A stretch of 64,000 nucleotides of DNA, taken from NCBI GenBank assembly GCA_022457155.1, contig JAJGOT010000562.1:248001-312000 (forward strand), read 5' to 3'. The notes beneath the pieces are model-generated. The model was not told where the DNA came from. It saw nothing but the letters and a program-made list of their open reading frames with translations, and did not search any database. The stretch comes from Cladopsammia gracilis (Eukaryota > Cnidaria > Anthozoa > Scleractinia > Dendrophylliidae). Positions within the stretch are counted from its first letter, which is position 1; each line of letters begins with the position of its first letter. The translations under genes and the position numbers were made by a program. Below, one piece after another: positions 8,680-63,150 of the stretch.

Positions 8680-11600
8680 ATGGCCGACCGCGAAGAGGAT
8701 CCCGAGGAATTGGACGATGACGCCTTGTTGGAGGCCATGGAAGACGCCGAAGAGAACAACCGGGGCCACCTCTTCGAGTTTCGACTCGCCCCGGGCTCGG
8801 ATCGACGTGTAAAAAAGTTTGGGTTACGACGTCGCGTGTTCGATGCCACCCTCCACGCTCGCACGGAACTCTTACATCCCCCACAATACGACGTGGGCTA
8901 CGAACTCGAACAGGCGTTGCGTCGGGCCATCGATCGCCAATTGGAGGAGGAACAATTAGACGACGACGATCACGTGTTGTTTACGATGCAACATCCCAAC
9001 CTTCTGCAGGCCTTTCAATCGTTTCACGTGCCGGTGCGGGAATGGCGCGAACAGAGTCCGCGGGTCACACTCCTCTTGCAAAAAATGGCGGAGAAATTAA
9101 ACTCCAACGAACAATTCAAAGCGGACGATCGCTTGAACGTGCAAATTACCACCTTGAAGGATCCCGTACGGGGCAGCGGACGCCGAAAGGAAGCCACCCC
9201 GGGCAAGGTACCCATCCTGACCTTCCTCCAAAAGAAACAGTCTGTCGTCAAAATCCACAATCGGGACGAGCTGTGCTGCGCTCGAGCCCTCGTCACCATG
9301 CAAGCGTGGACCGACGAACAATCCCCGCATCGACGGAAACCGGAGCTTAGTTTCAAATACTTGAAAAGAGGAGGAAAAGGTCAAAGCCTTGCACGCGTTG
9401 GCTCGCGTTCCCGAAGGGCCTTGCGGGTTGGAGGCTCTCCGTCAATTCCAAATCGTGTTGCCGGACTATTACATCAAAGTCTTCAGCGCCGATGAGGGAT
9501 ACCAAGTGATCTTTGGACAAGGGGAGAAACGCGCCGACCAACGTTACCTGTTTCTCTTGAAACATGAGGATCATTAATACAGGTTGAAATCCATCCCCGC
9601 CATTCTCGGACGCAGTTACTATTGCCACTTATGCGAGAAGGGGTACAATACTGAGGATTTTGCGCATCATCCCTGCGTGAAACGACGTTGCGTGGCCTGC
9701 AAACAAAAAGACTGCCGCGATTACCTGGCGCTCCTCCCGGGCGACAGCAAACCCCCACGACCGACGCAACGTCCCTGCCGGGACTGTCGACGCTGTTTCT
9801 ACGGAGACCGTTGCTACGAGAATCACCGGGTGTTTTCTCCCCGGATCACTCCGTCTGCGCCAATCTCCAAACGTGCGAGAATTGCAGCCACAAATTCCTC
9901 GATGGGTGGAAAAATCGACGCAAACGTCAACGTCCCCACAAGTGCGAAGAATATTATTGCATATGCAGACGTCACCACCCATCGTTGTTAAACCTGGAGG
10001 AGGAAGCAGGACCACCTCCCGCCAAACGCGCCAGACCTGCCCCGCGTCACGCCGTCCACGCCGTCCACTTCTTGGCCGCCAACGAGCCCGAGTCGGGGGA
10101 AGACGAGAACGAGGAGGAGGAGGAGGAGACTCGGTCCAAATGTCCGCCCTATTTCGTGTATGCGGATTACGAATGCACGCAGGACGACCAATTGCACGTA
10201 CCCATCCTCATCTGCGCCAAAGGGGAGGACCATCTCGACACCGTGCCCGCCCTGGCGTTCTACGGTCGCGATTGCACCGGGCAATTTTACGATTGGCTGC
10301 TGACCAAAACGGAGGTGTTGGGCGAACCGCGGGAAGTCATCGTGATCTTTCACAATTTCAAAGGTTACGACGGGATGTTCATCCTGCAGTACCTCTACGA
10401 CAATCGCATCGACGTCAAAGATCAAATTTGCGTGGGATCGAAAATCTTGAGCCTGAGAGCCGGACGCTTGACGTTCAAGGACAGTCTGTGTTTCCTCCCC
10501 TTTCCCCTCTCAGACTTTGCCGCCACGTTCAATCTGACGGAAAGCAAGAAAGGCTTCTTTCCGCATTTCTTCAACACCGAGGTCAATCAAGAGTACGTGG
10601 GACCTTGGCCTGAGGCGCGCCATTACGACCCCGATGGTATGAAACCGGGCGTGCGAAAAGAGTTTGACAAATGGTACCCGACCGTGCAACATCTCGAATT
10701 CAATTTGCAAGAGGAAATGCTAGCCTATTGTCGATCGGATGTGCAAGTGCTCAAAGCCGGCTGCGAAATTTTTCAGCGGGAATTTTCCGCCAAAGCCGAT
10801 TTCAATCCCATGGAGAAATGCATCACCATCGCCTCGGCCTGCATGCGGTATTACCGCAAAAAACATTTACCTCCCCAGACCCTGGCCTTGGAACCCCCCT
10901 GCGGATGGAATGGAAAAAGGGGGCACCAATCCCTGAAAGCCTACCAATGGTTGGAGTGGCAGAATTCCCAACAAACCCAGGGGGTCATTGCGCACGCGTT
11001 CAACGGGGGCGAACGCACTCTCCAAGTCGGTGACCGTCGGTATCAAGTGGACGGGTTCAACGAGACGACCCGCACCGTGTACGAATTTCACGGGTGTTTG
11101 TGGCACGGATGTCCCGTCTGTTTCAAGGGGAGCATGACCAAGCCAACCCGTCTCCACCCCGATCGCACCAAGTGGGAAATGTACGAAGCCACGATGCAAA
11201 AACAGCGGCAATTGGAAGCCGGCGGCTACCGCGTGGTTGTCATCTGGGAATGCGGTTGGACGAGATTGTGTGAACGACCCGACATCGCCGCCTTTCTCAA
11301 GTCGCGCCCGTTCACCGTCCCTTCGCTGGATCCACGCGACGCGTTCTTCGGGGGGCGCACCAATGCCGTGCGACTATGGGACGAGATCGACGAAACGCAA
11401 GGGGAAGAAATTCGGTACGTGGATGTGACGTCACTGTACCCCACCGTCAACAAGTACGACCAATACCCCATCGGGCACCCCGTCATCGTCACCCAACCGG
11501 TGCAAGACATCTCCCATTACTTTGGCATCGCCGACTGCACCGTCTTACCGCCCGAGGGGTTGTTTCATGCCGTGCTACCGTACCCTTGCAAAAAGAAAAT

Positions 11601-12768
11601 CACGTTTCCCCTGTGTCGAGCTTGCGTGGAAGAAGAGATCTCCAAACGCATGACCGAGCGAACTTGGGTGTGCAAACACACGGCGAGTCAACGCAGCATC
11701 CGAGGGACGTGGTGCACCCCCGAACTCGTCAAAGCCGTGGAAAAGGGGTACCGCATTCTCCAAATTCACGAAGTGTACCACTTTCCTCCCGCGCAACGCC
11801 GTACCGGGCTGTTCGAGGATTACGTCAACGTGTGGCTGAAAGGGAAAACGGAAGCCTCCGGGTGGCCGCCGAACGCCGACGGGAGCCTCAAAACACCCGA
11901 GCAGCAAACGCTCTTCCGGGCCGAATATGCCGCGCGAGAAGGCATCCACCTCGACGCAAACAACATGAAATCCAACAAGGGGAAAAAAGCCACCAGCAAA
12001 CTGGCCCTCAATTCCTTCTGGGAAAAATTCGGCGAGCGGGAAAACAAACGGAAGATCGAGCAAATTACCGTGCTCGCCAAGCTGTACGAATTCATGAAAG
12101 ATAGGACGATCGTCATCCACGATCTTCGCATCATGAACGAGGAGAGCCTCGAGATCGTCTACGACAAAATCGACGACGACGTCCCCGGCGGTCAAACCAC
12201 CAACGTCTTCGTGGCCGCATTCACCACCTGTTGGGCCCGGTTACGCCTCTACCATCACCTGGATCGCGTGGGAGACAATGTCCTGTATTTCGACACGGAT
12301 TCCGTGGTTTACAAATGGAAACCCGGCGAACCCGAGATCCCCCTGGGCAATTTCCTCGGCGAGATGACGGACGAATTGGACGACAGGAAAGGCAATCGTG
12401 ACGTCATCGTCGAATTCTTATCCTGCGGTCCGAAAAACTATGCCTACAAGACGCGTTTGGGAAAGACGGAAGAGAAAATTCGCGGGTTCACCCTGGACGT
12501 GCGCGGGCAACAACATGTTCATTTTCAAGCCATGAAAGACACCCTGTTCCTCGAACTGCGATCGCCTCTCCCCAAACCCCGCGCCATCAACGTACCCAAC
12601 CCGCATTTCATCCAGAGAGATAAGCGCACCAAGACGTTGACCACCGTTCGCAGGGACAAACGATGGGGGGTGGTCTACGACAAACGCGTCCTCGCCGATG
12701 AATTCAGTTTCACGACTCTCCCTTACGGCTACTGTTGGCTTCGACCCGACGACGATCTCACCGATTAA
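8680..12768 (+). pseudogene. Polinton/adintovirus-type DNA polymerase B, broken
   Basis: This is a family B DNA polymerase of the protein-primed kind found in Polinton/Maverick elements and adintoviruses. It replicates linear element DNA. The reading runs in frame 1 from the ATG at 8680 (acidic start, then an N-terminal domain) to about 9370. It continues in frame 2 with a Cys/His-rich zinc-binding stretch (YYCHLCEKGYN, then CVKRRCVACKQKDC, then CRDCRRC). It returns to frame 1 from about 9845 to the stop at 12766-12768. An in-frame TAA also lies at 9575-9577. That makes two frameshifts and one nonsense codon, all in the N-terminal third. The region is clearly GC-richer than its AT-rich surroundings, consistent with a transferred viral or mobile gene. 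No capsid, integrase, ATPase or protease gene is visible alongside, so this is a relic or part of a larger element outside the window. Confidence 0.85.
9688..12768 (+). CDS. Catalytic exonuclease-polymerase ORF of the PolB (1026 codons)
   Basis: An uninterrupted frame covering the exonuclease and polymerase domains. Exo I is YADYECTQ (aspartate and glutamate present), Exo II is FHNFKGYDGMF, and Exo III is YCRSDVQVL. An inserted Vsr-endonuclease-like segment follows (YEFHGCLWHGCPVCF, then a VVIWECGW strand), as is common in animal Polinton polymerases. Next come motif A DVTSLYPTVN, motif B KLALNSFWEKFG, motif C YFDTDSVVY and the late GPKNYAYK motif. Every catalytic position I can check is kept although the N-terminal third is broken. 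The first ~50 codons of this frame (9688-9845) are out of frame with the zinc-binding region, so the first methionine is not a natural start. Confidence 0.85.
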   Translation: MRGLQTKRLPRLPGAPPGRQQTPTTDATSLPGLSTLFLRRPLLRESPGVFSPDHSVCANLQTCENCSHKFLDGWKNRRKRQRPHKCEEYYCICRRHHPSLLNLEEEAGPPPAKRARPAPRHAVHAVHFLAANEPESGEDENEEEEEETRSKCPPYFVYADYECTQDDQLHVPILICAKGEDHLDTVPALAFYGRDCTGQFYDWLLTKTEVLGEPREVIVIFHNFKGYDGMFILQYLYDNRIDVKDQICVGSKILSLRAGRLTFKDSLCFLPFPLSDFAATFNLTESKKGFFPHFFNTEVNQEYVGPWPEARHYDPDGMKPGVRKEFDKWYPTVQHLEFNLQEEMLAYCRSDVQVLKAGCEIFQREFSAKADFNPMEKCITIASACMRYYRKKHLPPQTLALEPPCGWNGKRGHQSLKAYQWLEWQNSQQTQGVIAHAFNGGERTLQVGDRRYQVDGFNETTRTVYEFHGCLWHGCPVCFKGSMTKPTRLHPDRTKWEMYEATMQKQRQLEAGGYRVVVIWECGWTRLCERPDIAAFLKSRPFTVPSLDPRDAFFGGRTNAVRLWDEIDETQGEEIRYVDVTSLYPTVNKYDQYPIGHPVIVTQPVQDISHYFGIADCTVLPPEGLFHAVLPYPCKKKITFPLCRACVEEEISKRMTERTWVCKHTASQRSIRGTWCTPELVKAVEKGYRILQIHEVYHFPPAQRRTGLFEDYVNVWLKGKTEASGWPPNADGSLKTPEQQTLFRAEYAAREGIHLDANNMKSNKGKKATSKLALNSFWEKFGERENKRKIEQITVLAKLYEFMKDRTIVIHDLRIMNEESLEIVYDKIDDDVPGGQTTNVFVAAFTTCWARLRLYHHLDRVGDNVLYFDTDSVVYKWKPGEPEIPLGNFLGEMTDELDDRKGNRDVIVEFLSCGPKNYAYKTRLGKTEEKIRGFTLDVRGQQHVHFQAMKDTLFLELRSPLPKPRAINVPNPHFIQRDKRTKTLTTVRRDKRWGVVYDKRVLADEFSFTTLPYGYCWLRPDDDLTD

Positions 12769-12845
12769 AAAAAAAAAGGGGGGCGACCGCGAAGAAAAAA
12801 CCAGACACGAAGCCAGGGCAAGGTGACTTTTGACCCGACGAACTA

Positions 12846-13120
12846 TCAAAGGGGCGTTCTCCCAGTCGGGGATGGAACCCATGTCCCCGCTTGTAAAAAT
12901 AGTATTTTGTTGTTGTTTTGTTTTCGTTGTGTGACTACTAAAAAAGGAGCGTTCTCCCATTCGGGGATGGAACCCATGTCCCCGCTTGTAAAAATAGTTT
13001 GTTGTTGTTGTTGTTGTTGTTGTTGTGTGACTACTAAAAGGGGCGTTCTCCCATTCGGGGATGAACCCATGTCCCCTCTTGTCAACTAGTTTCTGTTTTG
13101 TTTTTGTTACGTTACTATTA
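12846..13120. repeat. Three ~95-bp tandem hairpin repeats downstream of PolB
   Basis: Units start near 12851, 12946 and 13040. Each has GGNGCGTTCTCCCA, then a CGGGGATGG/CCATGTCCCCG stem with an AAC loop, then a GTT-rich stretch and GTGACTACTAAAA. The third copy has lost one base from the stem. They begin about 80 bp after the polymerase stop. Possible roles are 3'-end formation or replication control; this is inference from position and structure. Short ORFs on both strands here are shadows of the repeat. Confidence 0.75.
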
Positions 13121-13544
13121 AATTGCATTTTTTTGTCTTATTGTCTGTTTTTTTTTTCTATCTCTATGGCCGAGCGGGATCTGGGACCCACCCAGCGAGC
13201 GGAACCAGAGCGACCAGTCACTCAAACCATTCCCGAATGATCCCGAACGATTCCGAAGCATCCCCCGAGCGGAATCTGGACCCTCGACACATCCTGGTTG
13301 TTTGAGACAACCAATTGCATCATCATTACGACCTTTAAGAACCTTTAAGTCACCTAAAAGGTCACTTCCGGTCAGTCAAAACCCCACCACCCCTCCCCCC
13401 AATTTTTTTTGCCTCACTTTCATGCAACACCATGATGTCATCCCGCCTCTGATTGACTCCCCCGCTCATTCTAAGGTCAAGTGTCCTAGGGGTACCATTG
13501 TAACAATAGAAAGTATCATTTCACCAAGGTTGAGCCCCCTATGC
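13121..13544. other. Spacer between PolB region and LINE
   Basis: No gene seen. A CCGAGCGG(G/A)ATCTGG motif occurs twice (about 13171 and 13265) around a run of CCCGAA(T/C)GAT repeats. A short C-rich tract lies at about 13380-13400. Confidence 0.4.
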
Positions 13545-14010
13545 TGCTAGCCTCCTCGTTTGTTGAAGCAATGGTCAGGGACTACTTTCCAATGGTGGTA
13601 ACCAGAACGGAGGAGCCTTGGGAATCCAGGCTAAGCGCAGCGCTTTCACAAATGTTTCAACATCTACCATGCGAAGTCCTCCTTTATCATAGTCTTGATA
13701 CAAACCTGCTCTTTTGATTTTATCTTTTTTTGTTTTTCCACAAAAAAACGGAATAGTCGTCCTTTAACATTATCTATAACCTCACCAGGGACCTCTAAAT
13801 TCGAAGCGGAATAAACGAGTGATGAAATTCCCAGTGCTTTTATTATTATTAATACATTTCCAAATAACGTTAAGTCCTTCGATCTCCACATATCCAGATT
13901 CACTTCAAGTTTCTGTATCTTTAGGTTGAAATTGAAGTTGTCATTACCCTTTTTATCATATGATAAAGATATTCCTAAGAATCTCGTCGGACAGTGGACC
14001 CACTTAAGAT

Positions 14011-15345
14011 TTAACGGCTTGTCACGCTTATTGGTCCATTTGCCAAGTCACATAGCTTTTGTCTTCTCGATGTTAAGTTTAAGACCGGAGATCTCACCAA
14101 ACTGATTAACGATAGCCGACCCAGTGCCAGTGCCGCTTCTACTGATGCCACATTTACACAAAATAGGTTGGTGTCATCTGCAAATTGACTCAACTTAATT
14201 TCATTATTAAAAAGAACGATTCCTTTTACACTCTTATTTTGACGAATTTTGTTAGACATAATTTCTGAAGTTAAAATAAAGAGAAAAGGCGATAAGGGAC
14301 AACCCTGTCTCACTCCTGAAGAAGGCTTAGACCAACTGGTGGCGAAACCATTGTTGAGGACTGCAGTTTCTACATTAGTGTAGAAGATTTCAATCCACTT
14401 CCTTAAATTTATTCGAAAGTTATACCCTCTTAGGCTGTATTGTATCAATGACCATTCCAAAGTATCAAAAGCCTTGCGAAAGCCTAGAGACAATAGAATT
14501 CCGGTGCTTTGATCTTTAGGTAAGGTGTTATTAAATTTCCAAAAGCCAGGGCCTCTGGGAGTTTCCTGAGGCAAATTAAGCGACAAGTAAATTAAGCTGT
14601 GATCCGGAGCTATTGATGTCTGGATGTCTACTTTTGAGACATACTTTTTCAACTCCTTGGCCAATAAGAAGAAGTCGATCCTTGATTTCAGATTTAAGGC
14701 CTTCGAAGAATAAGAGAATTTATTGACGTTAGGGTGTCGTTCTCTTTGTATATCAACAAGGTCAAGCATTTCCATGGTAATTAAAATACAATTTCTAAAA
14801 TTCGTTGGTTTCCATACTAATCCACCTTTTTTATCTTTCTTTGGTTGGGTACAGTTCCAATCACCACCTATAATTAGCATCGTCACCTCTGATTGATCAA
14901 TCAAACAATTATTGAGTTCTTGGATAAATAGCAATTGTTCATTTTGGTTATTAGGGGCATATATATTACAAAGTGACAACTTTAAACAATTAAAGTTCAA
15001 TGTTATTAGCACTATTCGACCAAAGTTATCAGTAAAGGAATGCTCTAATTTCTGATTCAGTGCTGGATCGATTAAAATACAAACACCCCTACTTTGGTGA
15101 CTACCATGCGAAAAGATAATGTCCCCTCCCCACTCTTTTTTCCATATGGTTTCATCATTTGTTTCTGAGAAAGTTTCCTGGAGGAAATAAAACGAAGCCT
15201 TCTGATCTTTTAGATACGAAAAAATGCTTTTACTTTTTGCTTGGTCCCTAATGCCACGAACATTTAGTGATACTATTTTACAGTTTTGATTTCTTGAATT
15301 ATTCATAGTAGCTACAATTAAACAAAGCTCGTAGAAGAACAACAC
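14011..15345 (-). pseudogene. LINE ORF2: AP endonuclease fused by deletion to RT core
   Basis: Endonuclease motifs are in order: SLNVRGIRD, FLQETFSE, NIYAPNN, IIGGDWNC, SRIDFFLL and IAPDHSLI. The frame then jumps at about 14,520 from WKFNNTLPKD straight to the RT palm (LLSLGFRKAFDTLEW, GVRQGCPLSPFLF, FADDTNLF). The RT fingers and part of the palm, about 150-200 residues, are deleted in frame. The catalytic aspartate of RT motif A is glycine (LGFRKAFD where LDFxKAFD is usual). A frameshift near 14,100 separates the thumb and C-terminal part. The protein cannot be an active reverse transcriptase. Confidence 0.88.
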
Positions 15346-15544
15346 TTACATCTACAGTTTTAAAACAAAATAATAAAGTTCAAAACAAACAGAAACGAAA
15401 ATGATAATAATAATAACAATAATAATAAAAATAGTAATAAAACGTAAAACTAAATTTAAGTTAAGGGTGTTCCTCCGTCCTTTTTCGATAACAAATCCCT
15501 CTCCGCTAAACTAGCATTTTTGCACAGATCTTAAAATAAAAGCT

Positions 15545-16422
15545 TTATAGGTCATCTAAATCTTCCAAACAATAGATCCTTACCGGTGATCCGTCAGGAG
15601 ACGTTTTAACATAAACTTTTCCATCGAGTGTCCAGACGCTTTGAATCAATCCATCTTTTCTCATGTTGTTCGCTTTCTTAGTTATGCTCCGTCGGTAAGC
15701 AGTAAGATTTTCGTTTATAAATATACGAGGCTCGCGGTCGACTGCAGCGGAAAAGCTCCCAGAAGGGAAAACATCCGAAGCCTTGACACGTTTTAACTTA
15801 ACCCGGCTTTTATAAAGTTTGGATTTAACTTTGTGACTTACAAATTTCACAAGAATCGGCTTATTCCGAGTATTCAGATTGTGCGAGATTTCGATGTCCT
15901 CCGGCTTAATCGGTACATCTAAAGTTCCTCCCAGTTTTATAACCACCTCTTCGGTTGATGTGTAGGCATCTTCTGGGACGCCATAATTTTCTCGTGTATT
16001 GCTCTAAATTATCAAGTTGTTCATTTAAACGTTCCGTCTCTTTGCTTTCTTTGTTTAGCTTCTTTTTGTTTGGACGCGAGTTCTTCCCTTAGTGAACAAT
16101 TTTCCTTCGCTGTAGCTTCCAAAGAGGTTTTCATCTTGTTTAACTCACGTTGTTGGGATCGATACGCCGACTTCAGCTCCTTGAGTTCTTCTTTGAAAAT
16201 CTGGTTTTCCTTTAAAATACTGGATACTGACGTTTGTATTTCCACCAGCATGTTTTTTATTTCGGCCAAAGTTGGCTCGAGAGATGGATTTTCGGTTTCT
16301 TCGATTGTTTCTTAGTCCCCGCACTCTGCCATGTTGGGTCTTTTGGCGTCGTTCACGTCTCCTTCTTCTAGCGAACCTCTGTCACCTCGAGCTCGTTTGT
16401 TCTTCCATGCCTTGCCTGACAT
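15545..16422 (-). pseudogene. LINE ORF1 (coiled coil plus FP-like C-terminal domain), broken
   Basis: The start codon at 16422-16420 gives MSGKAWKNKRARGD. A TAA interrupts at about 16,311, just before ETIEETENPSLEP. The coiled coil follows (AEIKNMLVEIQTS up to KQKEAKQRKQRD). A frameshift near 16,000 breaks the LDNLEQYTRK junction typical of ORF1 proteins. The C-terminal domain continues to the stop at 15545 (RIFINENLTAYRRSI, then VWTLDGKVYVKTSPDG), resembling the Baculo_FP-like fold of LINE ORF1. Role when intact: RNA binding of the LINE RNP. Confidence 0.75.
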
Positions 16423-17083
16423 ATGCTTCTAGAACTTTAAACTTATCATTTCATATTGGATAAGATAACTTTATATCACGGTTGAAAGGAATTGGAGAAG
16501 GATTTTGATCCCTCATCACACAACACGTCCACCACGGACGACCTCGCGCATGCTCCTCTGTCTATATGTATGTCATGCTTGCAATGAGTTTACGACTATT
16601 CAGCAAAAAAGTAAGTGAAAAAGTGTACAAAAGGATTTTTTCCTGGCATATTCCCTTGTTTTTTCCCCACTCCCACCATCACTTTGATAATGGTCCACCC
16701 CTTTACCGCGGGACCAAACCACCAATCCAAGGGATCATTAAGGGGTGGCATTGCGATGGGTTTTAGGACTATTAAGCAAAAAAGTAAGTGAAAGTGGACG
16801 AAGCTATTGAACAGCTTATGTATGGTCTTAGCATGTCTACCCATATAGCTTTGTCAATTGTATAATAACAGTTATTCCAAAGCTAACTTTTGGGCATATT
16901 TGTTATTAATTATTATGCATAAACTTCAGTGAAATACAAGGATTTTTCCCAATGTGGAAGAATCATATCTCTGCGCATGTAAAGATATCAATTTTATCAT
17001 CACTCAATATCTTCACATTAGTTACCATGTTTCCATGGCAATAGGTCTTATGCGTGATGACGTCACCAGCTCAAACTTCACCA

Positions 17084-17216
17084 CCAAGCCTCGTTTGTAC
17101 GAAATTCCTTGCAAACCTTTTTGAGTGGGTATTCTTTTCAACTTTGTTCCTTTGAGAATACATTGATGAGATTGTCACAGGTTTACACTTCGAAAGCGAG
17201 GCTTGGGGGTGAAATT
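17084..17216. repeat. Short foldback (MITE-like)
   Basis: CTTCACCACCAAGCCTCG at about 17085 is matched by the inverted CGAGGCTTGGGGGTGAA at about 17198, with about 95 bp between them. No coding content. One G/T mismatch and a small loop suggest an aged copy. Confidence 0.5.
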
Positions 17217-17994
17217 TAAGTAATGCTCCACATAAGAACGATAGCAAACTTTATTGTTCTGCGGCATTGGCTCTTTCCCACATAGAATATCTTTGATTTC
17301 AAGAATAGAGAAGAAGCTAATGGTTAATAATTATATTTCATTATAAAAATAAAGAAAATCCATTTGCGTCAAATAAATTTTAGGAAATGTTCGTGCTTAA
17401 CCAATCAGAATAGCAAAAGACAATAGCAAATAATTTTGCTTCTTTGATGAAGTTCCCCAAATACAATATCTTTTAAAAATTGCATGTTGTGCGATTTGGT
17501 CTCAAATTACTTGAAACCTTAAAAAAATTAGACAAAATGCACCATGAACCTTAACTTTTTAGCGGTTTTTGAGTCTAGACCAATGAGATCACTAGTTGTA
17601 ACAATGAAAAAAGTTGACATTCCATCGTGCATTGCCGTTCAGCGCTATCCTTCTTATGCGGATCGTTACTTAATAGCTAGTCTGTCATGCATAAGAGCTA
17701 TTTCTGTTCTCGTGTTGAATTCGATATCTCAATGTCTTTCAGTTGAACATTTAAAGAGACGCACCCATGTATTATCTTCTACATTACAAGCGCAAAAAAA
17801 ATGCGGATGTCAGTTAATCCTGATGAGCTGAATTACCTGTTCTTTTCCCAGTGTAATGCAATAAACTTTACGAGACATATTACAAAACAAAACAAAAAGG
17901 AAAGCAAAAAGTGTGCAGTGCTTTCAATTATTACAATCAAGTGTTTCGACTGATAATCATAAGATCGCCAAAGTATTGGTAGCCATGGGCAGCT

Positions 17995-18020
17995 GTTTCG
18001 GCCTTGTTAGGCCTCATCAG
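17995..18020 (-). ncRNA. Hammerhead-ribozyme-like core
   Basis: The minus strand reads CTGATGA, then GGCC, a six-base loop, GGCC, then GAAAC. That is the conserved hammerhead core CUGANGA / stem II / GAAA with a perfect 4-bp stem II. Similar motifs occur in Penelope-like elements and other animal retroelements. Stems I and III were not resolved by eye, so activity is unproven. Confidence 0.5.
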
Positions 18021-18834
18021 CATTGCATAGAGAATACTTGGGATCATGGATCCACATGAAGATGACAAGGGATGAAAATATGAGGATTGTGGGATGTGGC
18101 AAAAAGTGTCAAAGTCAGTACCCACGCTGAAATTAACAGTTTAGAAGCATTTAGCCAACATCCACCAAACTTCATGACTTTTTTCTGAAAATTATCTAGG
18201 AGCATATATGTTGTAGTTCCCAAGTCATATGACATTATCGTGTCACCTGACGTACCTTATCTCAGAAAGTTTTGACGTAACAGAAGACTCAAAAAAGGTC
18301 TGATTTGGGTTAATTTGATCCACCGCCAATTCAACTACATTTCAAAATCTTTACTTCACTAATTGCTCGGGTAATGTACCAACATAAAATAAATACAAAT
18401 ATTTTATGCATAGTGTGCTGGCAACAATTATTTCTTGGCTTCCCTGAGAAAATGGATTTTACACTTACCTATATTTGCTACGCTAGCAACAATACTACTC
18501 TCTTTCCTTGGTTTTCATGATCATTTCGAAATGTATGTGCTGAAAGGAAAAATCAGCTGACGCTTGCACGTATGGTTTTGAAATTCAAGATTCAAAATTG
18601 TTCAAACTACCAATGATTTTCGCTCTCATTTTACAATGAATTCAAGTTGGTTTGATTGCAGTTTTAGCAAATGACATGTCAAAAATTAAAGACTTCTCAA
18701 GGCAGCTTAGAAAGAACTGGTCAATGGGAAAGATACATGTCGCCAAGCAGGGTTGGTCTAAATTTTATTATTGTTCAGTAAAAGTGTGCAAGCAGATAGT
18801 TACCGCCAGGTTTCGAATCGTTATTTTATGGTAG

Positions 18835-63150
<44,316 letters not shown>

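Larger units (their letters stand above)
13545..16480 (-). mobile_element. L2/CR1-like LINE, internally deleted and mutated
   Basis: A minus-strand non-LTR retrotransposon with the order ORF1 (start near 16,422), ORF2 endonuclease, partial reverse transcriptase and C-terminal region. The RT C-terminal part runs on in 13664-13903 (MWRSKDLTLFGNV, then LVYSASNLEVP) and remnants reach about 13550. The 3' UTR and tail are missing, so that end is truncated. It lies between the polymerase region and the receptor gene and is in opposite orientation to both. Confidence 0.85.
16481..18834. other. Upstream stretch before the first visible receptor exon
   Basis: No convincing exon. AAAAAAGTAAGTGAAA recurs at about 16,606 and 16,778 as a small duplication. 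The ORF at 17544-17831 has no recognisable domain. No signal peptide or LDL-receptor class A cysteine pattern was found, so the receptor's 5' exons are either unrecognised here or beyond the window. Confidence 0.4.

Noticed and set aside
9873..10613. Alternative-frame ORF inside the polymerase
   Set aside because: GC-rich shadow of the PolB frame with no domain of its own. The same applies to the antisense ORFs at 11575-12195 and 11820-12134.
12418..13128. 236-codon minus-strand ORF
   Set aside because: Overlaps the polymerase antisense and the hairpin repeat; its repeated KRGHGF-type segment is simply the hairpin units translated.
17544..17831. 95-codon ORF as N-terminal receptor exon (signal peptide or LDLa)
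   Set aside because: Cysteine spacing does not fit an LDLa module, and there is no signal-peptide pattern followed by a donor site.
18652..18834. Possible extra LRR exon (LANDMSKIKDFSRQL) after an AG acceptor
   Set aside because: No donor at the expected 72-nt distance and only a weak match to the LRR pattern. It may be a decayed exon.
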